Below are positions 16,125 through 27,599 of a stretch of DNA of 64,000 nt, piece after piece. A program made the position numbers and the translations under genes. Position 1 is the stretch's first letter, and each line of letters begins with the position of its first letter. The stretch lies in assembly GCF_015351075.1 (NCBI RefSeq), contig NZ_JADKRS010000001.1, forward strand, positions 372,001 to 436,000, in the 5' to 3' direction. Source of the stretch: Clavibacter sp. VKM Ac-2873. Lineage in GTDB: Bacteria; Actinomycetota; Actinomycetes; Actinomycetales; Microbacteriaceae. Under the pieces are notes generated by a model that was given only the letters and a program-made list of their open reading frames with translations, did no database searches and had not been told where the DNA came from.

Positions 16125-17612
16125 TCAGAATACATTCGTCATGAACGCGACGATGACGAGGCCCGCGCCGATGACGGCGACTCCCCCGGCCGCGACGGCC
16201 GCGACGACGGGCGCGGTGAAGCGCTTGCGGGGCGGCGGCTGCACGACGGCGCGCGTCGAGGTGTGGGTGCTGACGGCCCGGCTGGCGCGCACGGGCTCCG
16301 AGTCGGACCCGCCCGGCGCGTGGTCGTGGTCGTCGCCCTGCTCGAGGATGCGGTCCATGTCCGCGGTGTCGAAGCGATCCGGGTGCGTGCCCATGGAACC
16401 GAGGCTGCGGGGCAGGTCGATGGAGCCGGTGATGATGATCTCGCCCGTGCTGTTCAGCGCCTGCTGCATGTCGTTGGCGTGCGGCACGGTCGGGAGGATG
16501 AAGTGGTTGCCGGTGTGCGGCTGGTCCTCGTCGACCTGGTCCTGCACCGACCAGTGACCGGCCGGCGGGGTGAAGGGCGCGCGGGTGTCGGGCGCCTCGG
16601 GTGCGCGGGTGTCCGCGGCGGACGGCGCATCCGACGTCTCGGTCCGACCGTCCGGGAGGTCCTCCGCCGCCGTGGACGCGCGCGTGCCGAACGCCGGCTC
16701 GATCGACGGCTCGGCGGAGCCCGAGATCCACGGGGTGGGCTCGAGGGAGGGCGCGGGCCGCGGATCCTCGTCCCGGCTGGGGACGTGGGCCGCCAGGGGC
16801 GGGACCGTCGGCTGCTCGCCCGAGGCGTCCACATCGCGCCCGGCGTCGTCGCCCGACGGGACGATGGGCGCGAAGGGCCACGCGGACGGTGTCTCGGCGG
16901 CTGTCGCATCGCGGTCGGAGCCGCCTCCGGTCGCCGTCGCCTGGACGTCGTCCCCGGCGGCGGGCGGAGCAGCCTCCGTCGCATCCTCCTCCGCGACCGC
17001 GGCGCGACGGTAGGCGCTCCCGTAGGGCGCCCGCGGTCGCGGCGTCGCACGGGATCCGCGGCCGTAGCGCGCGTACGACGGCACGGACGCCTCGGAGGAC
17101 GACGGGGGCGCGTCGTCGACGGCCGCGGTGCCCGGCTCGTCGGCGGTCGTCGATCCGGCCTCGGAGCCGGACGGCGTGGTCTCGGCGTCCTCGTGCTCGG
17201 ATCCGCGCTGCTGGCGCGCGGCCTCCTCGGCCTCGCGGATGGCGCGCAGCTGGCGCCTCGTGAGCACGCCGCCGGAGAGCAGGATGGCGGACGTGTCGGG
17301 GCCCACGCCCGGAGCGGAGAGGGGGGCGTGCGTCGCCGGCTCGTCGGGGCGGGCATCGGCGGCGGCGCCGCTCGGGGTGGATGACTCGGGCTCGCGGTCC
17401 GGGTGGCCGGCGGCTTCCGACGTCGCGGGGGGCTCCGCGACGGACGCGCCCTCGTCCACGGGCGCGTCGTCCGCCTCGTCGATGCCCAGCGCCAGCGCGC
17501 GGGCACGCTCCGCGGCGCGCATCTCGCGACGGCTCAGCCCGAGGGTGGCGGGCGCGGGACCGTCGTCGAACGAGGTGGGCCCGGTGTCGGGCGCGTCGTG
17601 GGAGGGGGTCAT
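16125..17612 (-). CDS. tail-anchored disordered membrane protein
   Basis: 495 residues. The ATG overlaps the nadD stop (ATGA). Most of the sequence is Ala, Pro, Ser, Asp and Glu rich and probably disordered. A basic/helix-forming motif occurs twice: [15 protein letters not shown] near residue 26 and [18 protein letters not shown] near residue 114. A single transmembrane helix is at the extreme C-terminus (about 467-492, [18 protein letters not shown] onwards), with a 3-residue tail, so the bulk should lie in the cytosol. No family was recognised. Conserved position between nadD and rsfS suggests a cell-envelope or scaffold role in this lineage, but this is inference. Confidence 0.72.
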   Translation of the reverse strand: MTPSHDAPDTGPTSFDDGPAPATLGLSRREMRAAERARALALGIDEADDAPVDEGASVAEPPATSEAAGHPDREPESSTPSGAAADARPDEPATHAPLSAPGVGPDTSAILLSGGVLTRRQLRAIREAEEAARQQRGSEHEDAETTPSGSEAGSTTADEPGTAAVDDAPPSSSEASVPSYARYGRGSRATPRPRAPYGSAYRRAAVAEEDATEAAPPAAGDDVQATATGGGSDRDATAAETPSAWPFAPIVPSGDDAGRDVDASGEQPTVPPLAAHVPSRDEDPRPAPSLEPTPWISGSAEPSIEPAFGTRASTAAEDLPDGRTETSDAPSAADTRAPEAPDTRAPFTPPAGHWSVQDQVDEDQPHTGNHFILPTVPHANDMQQALNSTGEIIITGSIDLPRSLGSMGTHPDRFDTADMDRILEQGDDHDHAPGGSDSEPVRASRAVSTHTSTRAVVQPPPRKRFTAPVVAAVAAGGVAVIGAGLVIVAFMTNVF

Positions 17613-18211
17613 TGCGGGCTCCGATACAGGTGGTGCTTGGAGATGTACTGGACGACTCCGTCGGGGACGAGGTACCACACGGGGAAACCGCGTCCGACTC
17701 GGATCCGGCAGTCGGTCGAGGAGATCGCCAGCGCCGGGACCTCCAGCAATCTTACGTCGGCATGCGGGAGGGCGCGCTCGGTGAGGTCGTGCCCGGGGCG
17801 GGTGACGGCGACGAAGTGCGCCAGGTCCCACAGCTCCGCGACGTCCTTCCATCCGAGGATCTGCTGGATCGCATCCGCGCCGGTGATGAAGAACAGCTCG
17901 GCGTCCGGGTGGGTGCGTCGGATGTCGCGGAGCGTGTCGATCGTGTAGGTGGTGCCCGCGCGGTCGATGTCGACCCGGCTGACGGTGAAGCGCGGGTTGG
18001 CCGCGGTCGCGATGACGGTCATGAGGTAGCGGTGCTCGCCGTCCGTGACGGTCTGCTTCTGCCACGGCTGGCCGGTGGGGACGAAGATCACCTCGTCGAG
18101 CTGCAGATGCTGCTGCACCTCGCTCGCGGCCACGAGGTGGCCGTTGTGGATGGGGTCGAACGTGCCGCCCATGACCCCGATGCGGAGGCGCGGGGTCGCG
18201 GCTGTCGTCAT
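17609..18211 (-). CDS. nadD: nicotinate-nucleotide adenylyltransferase
   Basis: 200 residues. It transfers AMP from ATP to nicotinate mononucleotide, making deamido-NAD in NAD synthesis. The nucleotidyltransferase motif [12 protein letters not shown] (15-26) and the C-terminal ISSTDCR (SSTxxR family signature) are present. Gene order proB-proA-small protein-nadD-x-rsfS is read on one strand. Its stop overlaps the ATG of the next gene by ATGA. Confidence 0.94.
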   Translation of the reverse strand: MTTAATPRLRIGVMGGTFDPIHNGHLVAASEVQQHLQLDEVIFVPTGQPWQKQTVTDGEHRYLMTVIATAANPRFTVSRVDIDRAGTTYTIDTLRDIRRTHPDAELFFITGADAIQQILGWKDVAELWDLAHFVAVTRPGHDLTERALPHADVRLLEVPALAISSTDCRIRVGRGFPVWYLVPDGVVQYISKHHLYRSPQ

Positions 18212-18228
18212 GTGGCGGGTGCTCGCGC

Positions 18229-18444
18229 TCAGTGGGTCGAGTCGGCCGTGCCGTGGCCCTGCTCGGCGACGGGGGGCTTGCCCCACTTCTCGGAGTGGCG
18301 GTTGCTCACGTCGCGGAAGCTGAACATGACCACCCCGAGCGCGAGGAACACGACCGCGGCGACGCCCGGGAACACCCAGATCGGAGCCGCGAGCTCCATG
18401 GCGTGCTCGGTCTCGGCGAGGATGGTGGTGGTCAGCGCGTGCAT
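18229..18444 (-). CDS. small single-span membrane protein
   Basis: 71 residues. One transmembrane helix covers about residues 22-42 ([20 protein letters not shown]); the C-terminal part [16 protein letters not shown] and a His/Asp-rich tail are hydrophilic. Small proteins of this kind are seen between proA and nadD in related actinobacteria, but I do not know a function. It begins 98 nt after proA ends and stops 17 nt before nadD. Confidence 0.68.
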   Translation of the reverse strand: MHALTTTILAETEHAMELAAPIWVFPGVAAVVFLALGVVMFSFRDVSNRHSEKWGKPPVAEQGHGTADSTH

Positions 18445-18542
18445 GGGATCTCCGTTCGTGGCACGCCCCGTCGAGCGGAGGCGGCGCCTGCCATCCTACC
18501 GGCGGGCCCCCGCACGGGGCGCACGCCGCATCGGGCGTGCCG

Positions 18543-19862
18543 TCAACCCCGGACCTGACCGCTGCCCCGCACGATCCACTTGGTGCTCGTGAGCTCCTGC
18601 AGGCCCATCGGCCCGCGCGCGTGCAGCTTCTGCGTGGAGATGCCGACCTCGGCGCCGAAGCCGAACTCGGATCCGTCGGTGAAGCGCGTCGAGGCGTTGA
18701 CCATGACGACGGCCGAGTCCACCGCGGCGAGGAAGCGCTCGGCGACGGCCAGGTCGGACGTGACGATCGATTCGGTGTGCTGCGTCGACCAGCGGGAGAT
18801 GTGCGCGATCGCGTCCTCCATGGAGTCCACGACGCGCACCGCCACGTCGAGCGAGAGGTACTCGGCCGCCCAGTCCTCGTCGGTGGCGGGGACGGCGTCG
18901 GGCCACAGCTCGCGGACGACGGCGTCGCCGTGGACCGTGACGCCGCGGTCGCGGAGGGCGTCGAGCACGCCGGGGAGGAGGCGGGGTGCGGCGTCCCGGT
19001 GCACGAGCAGCGTCTCCATCGCGTTGCACACGCTGGGCCGGCTGACCTTGGCGTCGACGGCGATGTCGATCGCCATGCGCTCGTCGGCCGAGGCGTCGAG
19101 GTAGACGTGCACCACTCCGGCGCCGGTCTCGATGACGGGCACGGTCGACTCCTCCACGACGGCGCGGATGAGCTCGGCGGAGCCCCGGGGCACGAGCACG
19201 TCGACGAGTCCGCGTGCCCGCATGAGCCGCCCGGCCCCCGCGCGACCGTGCGCATCGACGGTCTGCACGGCGTCCGCGGGGAGGCCGACGCGCTCCAGGG
19301 CGCCGCGCATGAGGTCGACGAGGACGGCGTTGGTCCGCAGCGCCGCGGAGCCGCCGCGGAGCACGACGGCGTTGCCGCTCTTCAGGGCGAGGGCGGCGAT
19401 GTCGACCGTGACGTTGGGGCGGGCCTCGTAGATCGCCCCGACGACCCCGAAGGGCACGCGCACCTGCGAGAGCAGCAGCCCGTTCGGGAGGGTGCGGCCG
19501 CGGACCACGTGGCCGAGCGGGTCGTCGAGCGAGCGGATCCCGGTGACGGCGTCGGCCAGCGACGCCACGCGCCGGGCATCGAGGGTCAGGCGGTCGAGGA
19601 GGCCAGCGGCCAGCCCGGCTGCCCGGCCGGCGGCGAGGTCGTCCGCGTTGGCCGCGACGATGCGATCGGCGCCGGAGACGAGGGCCGTCGCGATGGCGTC
19701 GAGCGCGGCGTCACGTCGGCCGGCCGTGGTGGCGGCGAGGGAGGTCGACGCCGCCCGGGCGGCCACGAGGATCCCGTCGAGCGCGTCGCCGGCGGCCGCG
19801 TCGGCGGGTCGGGGCGGGACTGCGGGCACGGCGGCGGGTGCGCCGGGGACGGTCGAGGGCAT
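18543..19862 (-). CDS. proA: gamma-glutamyl phosphate reductase
   Basis: 439 residues. It reduces gamma-glutamyl phosphate with NADPH to glutamate semialdehyde, the second step of proline synthesis. Family motifs: [19 protein letters not shown] (136-154), [13 protein letters not shown] (159-171), and the catalytic Cys279 in [13 protein letters not shown]. The C-terminal [21 protein letters not shown] is typical. The first 25 residues are an Ala/Pro/Val-rich extension of little information. It follows proB by 62 nt. Confidence 0.95.
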   Translation of the reverse strand: MPSTVPGAPAAVPAVPPRPADAAAGDALDGILVAARAASTSLAATTAGRRDAALDAIATALVSGADRIVAANADDLAAGRAAGLAAGLLDRLTLDARRVASLADAVTGIRSLDDPLGHVVRGRTLPNGLLLSQVRVPFGVVGAIYEARPNVTVDIAALALKSGNAVVLRGGSAALRTNAVLVDLMRGALERVGLPADAVQTVDAHGRAGAGRLMRARGLVDVLVPRGSAELIRAVVEESTVPVIETGAGVVHVYLDASADERMAIDIAVDAKVSRPSVCNAMETLLVHRDAAPRLLPGVLDALRDRGVTVHGDAVVRELWPDAVPATDEDWAAEYLSLDVAVRVVDSMEDAIAHISRWSTQHTESIVTSDLAVAERFLAAVDSAVVMVNASTRFTDGSEFGFGAEVGISTQKLHARGPMGLQELTSTKWIVRGSGQVRG

Positions 19863-19924
19863 GCACGGCAGCCTAGCCAGGCGTCGACGGCAGGGGAGGT
19901 CAGCAGGTGAGGTCGCGGTGCCGT

Positions 19925-20704
19925 TCAGCCGCGGGGCGCGAACCACGTGCCGACGGGCGCGCCGCCGAGTGCCTCGGCGACCTGCGCGGTCGACGTGAGG
20001 AGGACCCCGGTGCCCGACTCGGCGGCCAGGCGCGCGGCGGCGACCTTCGTCACGGCTCCTCCGGTGCCGACGCCCGTGCCGGTGCTGCCGATCTCGACGC
20101 CCGCGAGCTCGTCGCCGAACGCCACGTGCGCGATGCGCCGCGCGCCGGGTTCCTCGGGCGGTCGCGTGTAGAGCGCGTCCACGTCCGAGAGGAGGAGGAG
20201 CAGGTCGGCCTCGACCAGCTTCGCGACGAGCGCCGCCAGCCGGTCGTTGTCCCCGAAGCGGATCTCGTGCGTGGCCACCGTGTCGTTCTCGTTCACGACG
20301 GGCAGCAGCCGGAGTCCCAGCAGCCGCTCCATGGCGCGCTGCGCGTTCTCCCGGTGGTCGGGGGCGGCGAGGTCGCCGGCCGTCAGGAGAACCTGGCCCG
20401 CCACGATGCCGTAGCGGTCGAGGCTCTCCTGGTAGCGGAAGATCAGCACGCTCTGGCCCACCGCGGCCGCGGCCTGCTGCGTGGCGAGGTCGGCCGGACG
20501 GTCGTCGAGACGGAGGAAGGGCATCCCCGTCGCGATCGCGCCGGAGGAGACGAGGACGACCTCGGCGCCGCGGGCGTGCACGGACGCGATGGCGTCCACG
20601 AGCGGCGCGATCTGCCCGGCGTTCTCCCCGCTGATGGAGGACGACCCGACCTTCACGACGATGCGCCGTGCGGACGCGATGCCCGCGCGCGAGGCCGTGC
20701 CCAC
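19925..20704 (-). CDS. proB: glutamate 5-kinase (kinase domain only)
   Basis: 259 residues from GTG, 3 nt after the obg stop. It phosphorylates glutamate to gamma-glutamyl phosphate, the first and usually proline-inhibited step of proline synthesis. The amino-acid kinase domain is complete: [10 protein letters not shown] (16-25), LVSSGAI (50-56), [24 protein letters not shown] and [18 protein letters not shown]. The C-terminal PUA domain found in many ProB proteins of about 370 residues is absent; the stop follows GTWFAPRG, the usual end of the kinase domain. This is a natural short form in some lineages. Confidence 0.93.
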   Translation of the reverse strand: MGTASRAGIASARRIVVKVGSSSISGENAGQIAPLVDAIASVHARGAEVVLVSSGAIATGMPFLRLDDRPADLATQQAAAAVGQSVLIFRYQESLDRYGIVAGQVLLTAGDLAAPDHRENAQRAMERLLGLRLLPVVNENDTVATHEIRFGDNDRLAALVAKLVEADLLLLLSDVDALYTRPPEEPGARRIAHVAFGDELAGVEIGSTGTGVGTGGAVTKVAAARLAAESGTGVLLTSTAQVAEALGGAPVGTWFAPRG

Positions 20705-20707
20705 CCG

Positions 20708-22625
<1,918 letters not shown>

Positions 22626-22649
22626 CTGTATCTCCCTGCGGTCTCGGTG

Positions 22650-22958
22650 CTAGTTGATCTCGGTGACCTGGACGCGCGTGAGGTCCTGGCGGTGCCCCTG
22701 GCGCTTCTTGTACCCGGTCTTGTTCTTGAACTTCTGGATGACGATCTTGGGACCGCGGAGGTCGTTCAGGATCTCGGCGCTGACGGTGACGTCGGCGAGC
22801 TTCGCGGCGTCCGTGGTGATGGTGTCGCCGTCGACGAGCAGGACCGCGGGGAGCACGACCTTGCCGCTCTGCTGGTTCTTGACCCGGTCCATCGTCACGA
22901 TGGTCCCGACCTCGACCTTCTCCTGCCGACCGCCGGCGCGCACAACTGCGTAAACCAC
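22650..22958 (-). CDS. rplU: 50S ribosomal protein L21
   Basis: 102 residues from [21 protein letters not shown] and the basic end [16 protein letters not shown].. are typical of L21. First gene of the rplU-rpmA operon. A strong promoter lies about 125 nt upstream, leaving an untranslated leader that could carry autogenous control. Confidence 0.97.
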
Positions 22959-23082
22959 TTTTCCGTACCTGTTTTCTCTCGCGGGCTTGACTCACTGGGG
23001 ACTTGACGCCCTGTGGCCCGAATCATTGGAGGAAGTCTGCCGCAGGCGCACGATCCCTGGGATCGGCGCATGCCAGCGACTC

Positions 23083-23111
23083 ACGTTACCGGAACGCCGG
23101 ACAGGGGTCAA
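23083..23111 (-). promoter_or_regulatory. promoter of rplU-rpmA
   Basis: On the minus strand TTGACC (23111-23106), 17-nt spacer, TAACGT (23088-23083). This is close to the housekeeping consensus and the best promoter in the window. The leader of about 115 nt contains a CGATCCC/GGGATCG inverted repeat at 23051-23065. Confidence 0.8.
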
Positions 23112-23238
23112 ACTCCGTGGACCCCCGGCGTCCTCGGTCGATCATACGCGACGGGGTCCGCGTCCCCGTGCATGCGTGTCGGGCGCGTCGCCGGCGCAAG
23201 CGGCGCCCGGCGCTCCATCGCCCGCGGGCCGGCGTGCC

Positions 23239-23244
23239 TAAGCT
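23239..23244 (+). promoter_or_regulatory. candidate -10 hexamer of the DUF4031 gene
   Basis: TAAGCT, 6 nt before the ATG at 23251. The GGAGG directly abutting the ATG is too close to work as a ribosome-binding site, which favours a leaderless message. Confidence 0.45.
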
Positions 23245-23250
23245 CGGAGG

Positions 23251-23529
23251 ATGAGCGTGCTCCTGGATCGACCGGCCTGGCCGGCGCACGGCCGGCTCTG
23301 GGCGCACCTCGTGAGCGACGCGTCACTGGAGGAGCTGCACGCCTTCGCCCGTGCCGCGGGGATCCCCGAGCGCGCATTCGACCTCGACCACTACGACGTG
23401 CCCGAGGAACGGCACGCGGAGCTCGTGGCGCGCGGCGCCGTCGCCGTCTCGAACCGCGACCTCGTGCGGCGCCTGCAGGCGAGCGGGCTGCGGGTCACGC
23501 AGCGGGAGCGGCGCGCGCCCCGCCCCTGA
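23251..23529 (+). CDS. DUF4031 domain protein
   Basis: 92 residues. The start MSVLLDRPAWPAHGRLWAHL, the LHAFARAAGI segment and the DLDHYDVPEERHAEL centre match the small DUF4031 family, common in actinobacteria and proteobacteria. Function is unknown. The protein is soluble, with basic C-terminus VTQRERRAPRP. It is convergent with the RNase E/G gene and shares a strong hairpin with it. Confidence 0.82.
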   Translation: MSVLLDRPAWPAHGRLWAHLVSDASLEELHAFARAAGIPERAFDLDHYDVPEERHAELVARGAVAVSNRDLVRRLQASGLRVTQRERRAPRP

Positions 23530-23548
23530 CGGCGGCATCCCCCGGGGA

Positions 23549-23590
23549 CGGCGGGAGGGCCCGGAGCGGATGCTCCGGGCCCTCCCGCCG
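23549..23590. terminator. bidirectional hairpin between DUF4031 gene and RNase E/G
   Basis: Perfect 19-bp stem (23549-23567 with 23572-23590) and a GGAT tetraloop, lying between convergent genes. Confidence 0.85.
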
Positions 23591-23618
23591 TGCAGCCGTC
23601 ACGGGGACGGCCGGCCGA

Positions 23619-26600
23619 TCAGCTCGCGTCGTCGGCCGGGGCCGGCGTCGTCAGCGTCGGGGTCGAGACCCGGCGGCTGCGTGAACGCCCCTGACCGGGC
23701 TCCTTGGGCTGCGGCAGCGCGTCGAGCACGGATCCGAGGAGCTGCTCCGCGTCGGCCGAGCTCACGCGGCGCGGGGCCGTGCGGGTGCTCGCGACGGGGA
23801 TGTCGAGGATCTGCACCGGCTCGAGGCGGATGGCCTCGCGCGGCTCGAGCGTCGACAGCGCGGGCTCCTCCACGGCGGCGTCGGCGGGCGTCGGGTCCTC
23901 CACGGGGGAGGTCGGCTGCTCGTCGACCGGTGCCCGCGGCTCCTGGGGCTCCGGGGCCTCGGCGGTCGCGGACGACGCGCGTCCCCGGCCCCCGCGGCTC
24001 CGGCGGGGACGATCGCCGCGCGACTGGTCCGCGGCGGGAGCGGCATCGGCCTGCTGCGAGGCATCGGCGTGCTCGTCCGGCGTGCGCACGACGTCCTCGA
24101 CCCGGTCGATCGCCTCGTTGACCGTCTGGATGGTGCTCGTGGCGATCTTGGCGAGGGCGGAGCGCGCGTCGTCGGTGATGCTGTGCGTGCTGGCCGCGGG
24201 GGTGCGAGCCGGCTGCGCCTGACCGCCGTTCCCGCGACCGCCGCCGTTGCCCGCGTTGCCGTTGCCGTGGTCCTGCTGGCCCTTGCCGCCGCGACGCCGG
24301 CCCTGGCCCTGCACGGGCTCCTGCGGCGTCTGCTTGTGGGCCATGAGCGGGTCGTGGTGGATGATGATCCCCCGCCCGGCGCACGTCTCGCAGTTCTCCG
24401 AGAACGACTCGAGCAGCCCGAGGCCGAGCTTCTTGCGGGTCATCTGCACGAGTCCGAGCGACGTGACCTCGGCGACCTGGTGCTTGGTCCGGTCGCGGCT
24501 GAGGCACTCCACCAGCCGGCGGAGCACGAGGTCGCGGTTCGACTCCAGCACCATGTCGATGAAGTCGACGACGATGATGCCGCCGATGTCGCGCAGGCGC
24601 ATCTGGCGGACGATCTCCTCCGCGGCCTCGAGGTTGTTCTTGGTGACGGTCTCCTCGAGGTTGCCGCCGGATCCGACGAACTTGCCCGTGTTGACGTCGA
24701 CCACGGTCATGGCCTCGGTGCGGTCGATGACGAGCGAGCCGCCCGAGGGGAGCCAGACCTTGCGGTCGAGCGCCTTCTCGATCTGCTCGCTCACGCGGTG
24801 CTGGTCGAACGAGTCCTTCTCGCCCGAGTACGTCTGCACCCGGTCGATGAGGTCGGGCGCCACCCCGCGGAGGTAGCCCTCGATGATCTCCTGGGCGTCG
24901 CCGCCGTCGATCACGAGCTCGCGGAAGTCCTCGTTGAAGACGTCGCGGATGATCTTCAGCAGCAGGTCCGGCTCCGAGTGCAGGAGCGCGGGCGCCTGCG
25001 CCTTCTCGACCTGCCGGCTGATCTCGGCCCACTGGGACGTGAGGCGCTCGACGTCGAGCTTCAGCTGCTCCTCGGTCGCACCCTCGGCGGCGGTGCGGAC
25101 GATCACGCCCACGTTCTCGGGCAGCACCTCCTTGAGGGTCTTCTTGAGGCGCGCGCGCTCGGTGTCGGGGAGCTTGCGGCTGATGCCGTTCATGGATCCG
25201 TTGGGCACGTAGACGAGGTAGCGGCCGGGGAGGCTCACCTGGCTCGTGAGGCGGGCGCCCTTGTGGCCGACCGGGTCCTTCGTGACCTGGACGAGGACGC
25301 GGTCGCCGGGCTTCAACGCGACCTCGATGCGGCGGGCGTGGCTGCCGCCGCCCTTGTCGGCGTTGGCGGCCTCCCAGTCGACCTCGCCGGAGTAGAGCAC
25401 GGCGTTGCGGCCGCGGCCGATGTCGATGAAGGCGGCCTCCATGCTCGGCAGCACGTTCTGGACGCGGCCGAGGTACACGTTGCCGATGAGCGACGCCTCG
25501 TCGGCGCGGGCGACGTAGTGCTCGACGAGCACCTGGTCCTCGAGGACGCCGATCTGGATCTTGCCGTCGCGCGAGCGCACGATCATGCTGCGGTCGACGG
25601 ACTCGCGGCGCGCGAGGTACTCCGACTCGGTGAGGACCGGGCGGCGGCGTCCGGCGTCGCGGCCGTCGCGGCGGCGCTGCTTCTTCGCCTCCAGGCGCGT
25701 GGATCCCTTGATCCGCTGCGGCTCGGTGATGAGCTCGGGCTCGCGCGGGGTGCGGACCTTGACGACCGTGCCGGGCGCGTCGTCGCCGTCGCGGCCCTCC
25801 TCGCCGGAGCGGCGGCGTGCGCGGCGGCGCACCGACGGCGAGTCGTCCTCGTCGTCGTGGTCGTCGTCGCGGGTGTCGCGGCCGCGTCCGTCGCGGCTGA
25901 CGCCGCGGTCCTGGCCCCGGTCCTGCCCGCGGCCGCCGCGGCGCGAGGAGCGCGAGGGGCGCTCGTCGCGGTCGACGTCGTCCTCCTCGTCGCGGGCGTC
26001 GTCGCGGCGGTCGTCCCTCTCGCGTCGGGGCGGCAGCGGCGCGATGTCCGGGGCCTGGAAGAACACGGAGAGGGACGGGACGGCACGCGCCGGAGGCGTG
26101 GGCGCCTCGGCGGCGGGCTCCGCGACCGGCTCGTCCGCGACCGGCTCGACGGCGACCGGCTCGTCCACTGTCGCGTCGTCGGCGGCGACGGATGCTGCAG
26201 GCGCCTCCTGGTCGACCGCGACCGCGGCCTTGCGGGGGGCGCGCTTCCGCGGCGCGCGGACGGCGGGCGCGGTGGGCGGCTCTGCGTCGTCCGCGGGGGC
26301 GGGTGCCGAGGCGGACGCGTCGACGCTGGCGTCGTCCGGCTGGGCGACCGCGGGCGCGGATGCGGCGGTGCTGGCGCGGCGGGAGCGTCGGACGACCGGC
26401 GCCTCCGTCTCGTCGGGCGTGGTCCGGGTGTCGTCGTTCTCGTTCAGGGTGTGGCCCTTCGCTTCGGAGGCGGCGGGCGTGCCGCTCGCCTCGGGGGTCG
26501 CGGACGCAGGGGTGGCGGGCGTGCCGCCCGCCCCCGTCGCCGCGGTCGTCTCGGCGCGGCGGCCCGTGAGCCGCTCGAAGAGGCTGGGTCGCCTCCTGCC

Positions 26601-26624
26601 GGTGTTCTCGTCTCTCTCCACCAT
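23619..26624 (-). CDS. rne: ribonuclease E/G
   Basis: 1001 residues. An endoribonuclease for mRNA decay and rRNA/tRNA processing. A disordered region of about 340 residues comes first (Ala/Pro-rich, then Arg/Asp/Gly repeats such as RGQDRGQDRG). The catalytic core follows: S1 domain (about 378-460, starting GNVYLGRVQNVLPSMEAAF), DNase I-like region with the metal-binding aspartates Asp643 (VVDVNTG) and Asp687 (VVDFIDM), and the zinc-link CETC (745-748). A second disordered tail, Asn/Gly- then Ala/Pro-rich, should bind partners or RNA. Such flanking of the core by two disordered arms is the actinobacterial RNase E/G form. The chosen ATG lies behind GGAGTGCACC. Confidence 0.93.
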   Translation of the reverse strand: MVERDENTGRRRPSLFERLTGRRAETTAATGAGGTPATPASATPEASGTPAASEAKGHTLNENDDTRTTPDETEAPVVRRSRRASTAASAPAVAQPDDASVDASASAPAPADDAEPPTAPAVRAPRKRAPRKAAVAVDQEAPAASVAADDATVDEPVAVEPVADEPVAEPAAEAPTPPARAVPSLSVFFQAPDIAPLPPRRERDDRRDDARDEEDDVDRDERPSRSSRRGGRGQDRGQDRGVSRDGRGRDTRDDDHDDEDDSPSVRRRARRRSGEEGRDGDDAPGTVVKVRTPREPELITEPQRIKGSTRLEAKKQRRRDGRDAGRRRPVLTESEYLARRESVDRSMIVRSRDGKIQIGVLEDQVLVEHYVARADEASLIGNVYLGRVQNVLPSMEAAFIDIGRGRNAVLYSGEVDWEAANADKGGGSHARRIEVALKPGDRVLVQVTKDPVGHKGARLTSQVSLPGRYLVYVPNGSMNGISRKLPDTERARLKKTLKEVLPENVGVIVRTAAEGATEEQLKLDVERLTSQWAEISRQVEKAQAPALLHSEPDLLLKIIRDVFNEDFRELVIDGGDAQEIIEGYLRGVAPDLIDRVQTYSGEKDSFDQHRVSEQIEKALDRKVWLPSGGSLVIDRTEAMTVVDVNTGKFVGSGGNLEETVTKNNLEAAEEIVRQMRLRDIGGIIVVDFIDMVLESNRDLVLRRLVECLSRDRTKHQVAEVTSLGLVQMTRKKLGLGLLESFSENCETCAGRGIIIHHDPLMAHKQTPQEPVQGQGRRRGGKGQQDHGNGNAGNGGGRGNGGQAQPARTPAASTHSITDDARSALAKIATSTIQTVNEAIDRVEDVVRTPDEHADASQQADAAPAADQSRGDRPRRSRGGRGRASSATAEAPEPQEPRAPVDEQPTSPVEDPTPADAAVEEPALSTLEPREAIRLEPVQILDIPVASTRTAPRRVSSADAEQLLGSVLDALPQPKEPGQGRSRSRRVSTPTLTTPAPADDAS

Positions 26625-26639
26625 CTCTGGTGCACTCCT

Positions 26640-26869
26640 CAACCGGTCGATACGGCCGCGCCGTATCCCGGTAGCTCTCCGAGTGGATCCCCGCGTACGC
26701 GGCTCTCCGTCGATCCTGGTCTGCGACGGCCGGCCCGAGGCTTCGGTCGTGCGCACTGGTACGGAACTGGCTATCCGCCGCCGGACGTGCCTGGCGGCCC
26801 GGGTCTGCCCCGGGAAAGACTCTTCATGGCGGTCGTCCCGCGCGGCGGGTCGACCTGCCTGCCAGTATC
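26640..26869 (-). promoter_or_regulatory. structured 5' leader of RNase E/G
   Basis: A gene-free stretch of 305 nt separates rne from the divergent VKOR gene. GATACT at 26869-26864 (minus strand) is a possible -10. The leader downstream holds hairpins CCCGGG/CCCGGG (26798-26814), CCGCGTACGCGG (26691-26702), and GATACGG/CCGTATC (26649-26667), the last just before the ribosome-binding site. Autoregulation is inferred from E. coli rne, not shown. Confidence 0.45.
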
Positions 26870-26929
26870 GCACGCCGACGCCCACCGGGCCGTCAGGGTC
26901 GGCGCTCCCCCGTCTGCCATGATCGCCGC

Positions 26930-27538
26930 ATGACCGCCACCCGGGCCCCCGCGCATCCCCGTTCGCTGGCCGTCCTGCTCGTCGTGACGGGCGTCGTCGG
27001 CTGGATCGGCGCGTTCGTCCTCGTGCTGGACCGGCTGCACCTCCTGGAGAACCCGGGCGCGTCGCTCTCGTGCGACATCAACCCGTTCATCTCCTGCGCC
27101 ACCGTCATCGAGTCGCGCCAGGGATCGCTGTTCGGCTTCCCCAACCCGCTCATCGGGGTCGCCGCCTTCGTGGTGCCGATCGTGATCGGCATGGCGCTGT
27201 TCGCCGGCGCCCGGTTCGCGCGCTGGTTCTGGACGCTGTTCGCGCTGGGGACCCTCGGCGGTTGGGTCTTCGTGACGTGGCTGTTCACCCAGAGCGTCTT
27301 CGTCATCGGCGCCCTCTGCCCGTACTGCCTGCTCGTGTGGAGCGCGATGATCCCGCTGTGGTGGGGCACGCTGTCCGCCACCGCGCGTGCCGGCCTCCTG
27401 CCGCTGCCGGCCGGGATCCGCCGGGCGGCGGATGCCGTGGCCCCGTACACGTGGGCCGTGGTGGTGCTCAACTACGCGATCATCGTCGTCGCGATCATCT
27501 CGACGTTCCCGGCCCTCATCCCGACGCTCCTCGGCTGA
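26930..27538 (+). CDS. vitamin K epoxide reductase (VKOR) family protein
   Basis: 202 residues, with about five transmembrane helices. VKOR homologues reoxidise DsbA-like thioredoxins with a quinone as electron acceptor, so they support disulfide formation in secreted proteins. The loop pair CDINPFISC (Cys48 and Cys56) and the active-site CPYC (Cys130/Cys133) are both intact. No thioredoxin domain is fused and no dsbA is next to it. ATG follows CATGAT by 6 nt, again possibly leaderless. Confidence 0.93.
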   Translation: MTATRAPAHPRSLAVLLVVTGVVGWIGAFVLVLDRLHLLENPGASLSCDINPFISCATVIESRQGSLFGFPNPLIGVAAFVVPIVIGMALFAGARFARWFWTLFALGTLGGWVFVTWLFTQSVFVIGALCPYCLLVWSAMIPLWWGTLSATARAGLLPLPAGIRRAADAVAPYTWAVVVLNYAIIVVAIISTFPALIPTLLG

Positions 27539-27554
27539 GGCGCCGGGACGACGA

Positions 27555-27586
27555 GAGGGGCCGACCGGGCATCCGGTCGGCCCCTC
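27555..27586. terminator. bidirectional hairpin between VKOR gene and ndk
   Basis: 12-bp core GGGGCCGACCGG/CCGGTCGGCCCC with loop GCAT, extended by GA/TC, between convergent genes. ACGACGAGAG precedes and CTCCCGTCG ends it. Confidence 0.85.
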
Positions 27587-27599
27587 CCGTCGCGTGGGT

